A DNA stretch of 64,000 nucleotides, from positions 6,449,589 to 6,513,588 of the forward strand of contig CM068322.1 of the NCBI GenBank assembly GCA_034766995.1. Reading direction: 5' to 3'. This document shows, in pieces, positions 63,321 through 64,000 of the stretch. A program made the position numbers and the translations under genes. Numbering within the stretch: position 1 is the first letter of the stretch; the number at the start of each line of letters is the position of its first letter. Under the pieces are notes generated by a model that was given only the letters and a program-made list of their open reading frames with translations, did no database searches and was not told the origin of the DNA. The DNA comes from Acanthacorydalis orientalis. Taxonomy: Eukaryota; Arthropoda; Insecta; Megaloptera; Corydalidae.

Positions 63321-64000
<680 letters not shown>

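Overview
The window looks like AT-rich nuclear DNA from an animal, most likely an insect or another arthropod; the species cannot be fixed from the sequence. The grounds are spliced genes with short GT-AG introns, an insect-like Mo25 protein, several mariner, Tc1, PIF/Harbinger, hAT and Jockey-type transposon remnants, and a very high density of long (TA)n arrays. I see no prokaryotic features, tRNA, rRNA or CRISPR array.

Only two conserved host genes can be modelled end to end. A CCDC28-family gene lies on the minus strand (CDS 37274-39518, five exons, 222 codons before the stop). Mo25/CAB39 lies on the plus strand (CDS 49849-52850, five exons, 339 codons). They are divergently oriented and about 10.3 kb apart. 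The two proteins are not known to act together: Mo25 is the scaffold of the LKB1-STRAD kinase complex, and CCDC28 proteins are small coiled-coil factors linked in vertebrates to cilia and mTORC2. A CpG-richer stretch at 20.3-22.0 kb looks like an orphan promoter or first-exon region, and a short coiled-coil ORF at 27.1 kb may be an exon of an unidentified gene.

The rest is mainly transposon debris. 2-5.3 kb: two convergent Jockey-like reverse transcriptase remnants. 8.6-9.5 kb: an internally deleted mariner. 12.4-13.0 kb: another mariner relic. 13.9-14.7 kb: a deleted Harbinger that keeps a transposase start and a MADF-type ORF. 14.9-15.0 kb: a pogo/Tigger-like end. 35.2 kb: a Tc1 scrap. 43.7-45.9 kb: a Jockey relic split by a complete mariner with an intact 349-aa DD34D transposase. 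48.35-48.98 kb: a 630-bp element with 133-bp terminal inverted repeats. 56.0-56.5 kb: a short hAT derivative inside a TA array. 58.4-61.3 kb: a mariner split by a 1977-bp Harbinger. 61.3-63.3 kb: a Tc1 relic. Several unnamed dispersed repeats occur in pairs (10.4/40.5 kb, 43.0/46.4 kb, 47.4/49.5 kb), and two of these pairs are physically tied to (TA)n arrays.

The most informative structures are the nested insertions, which give a relative order of transposition; the intact mariner; and a 15-bp perfect-stem hairpin at 25.2 kb that resembles a microRNA precursor. I did not find a convincing new multi-gene system.
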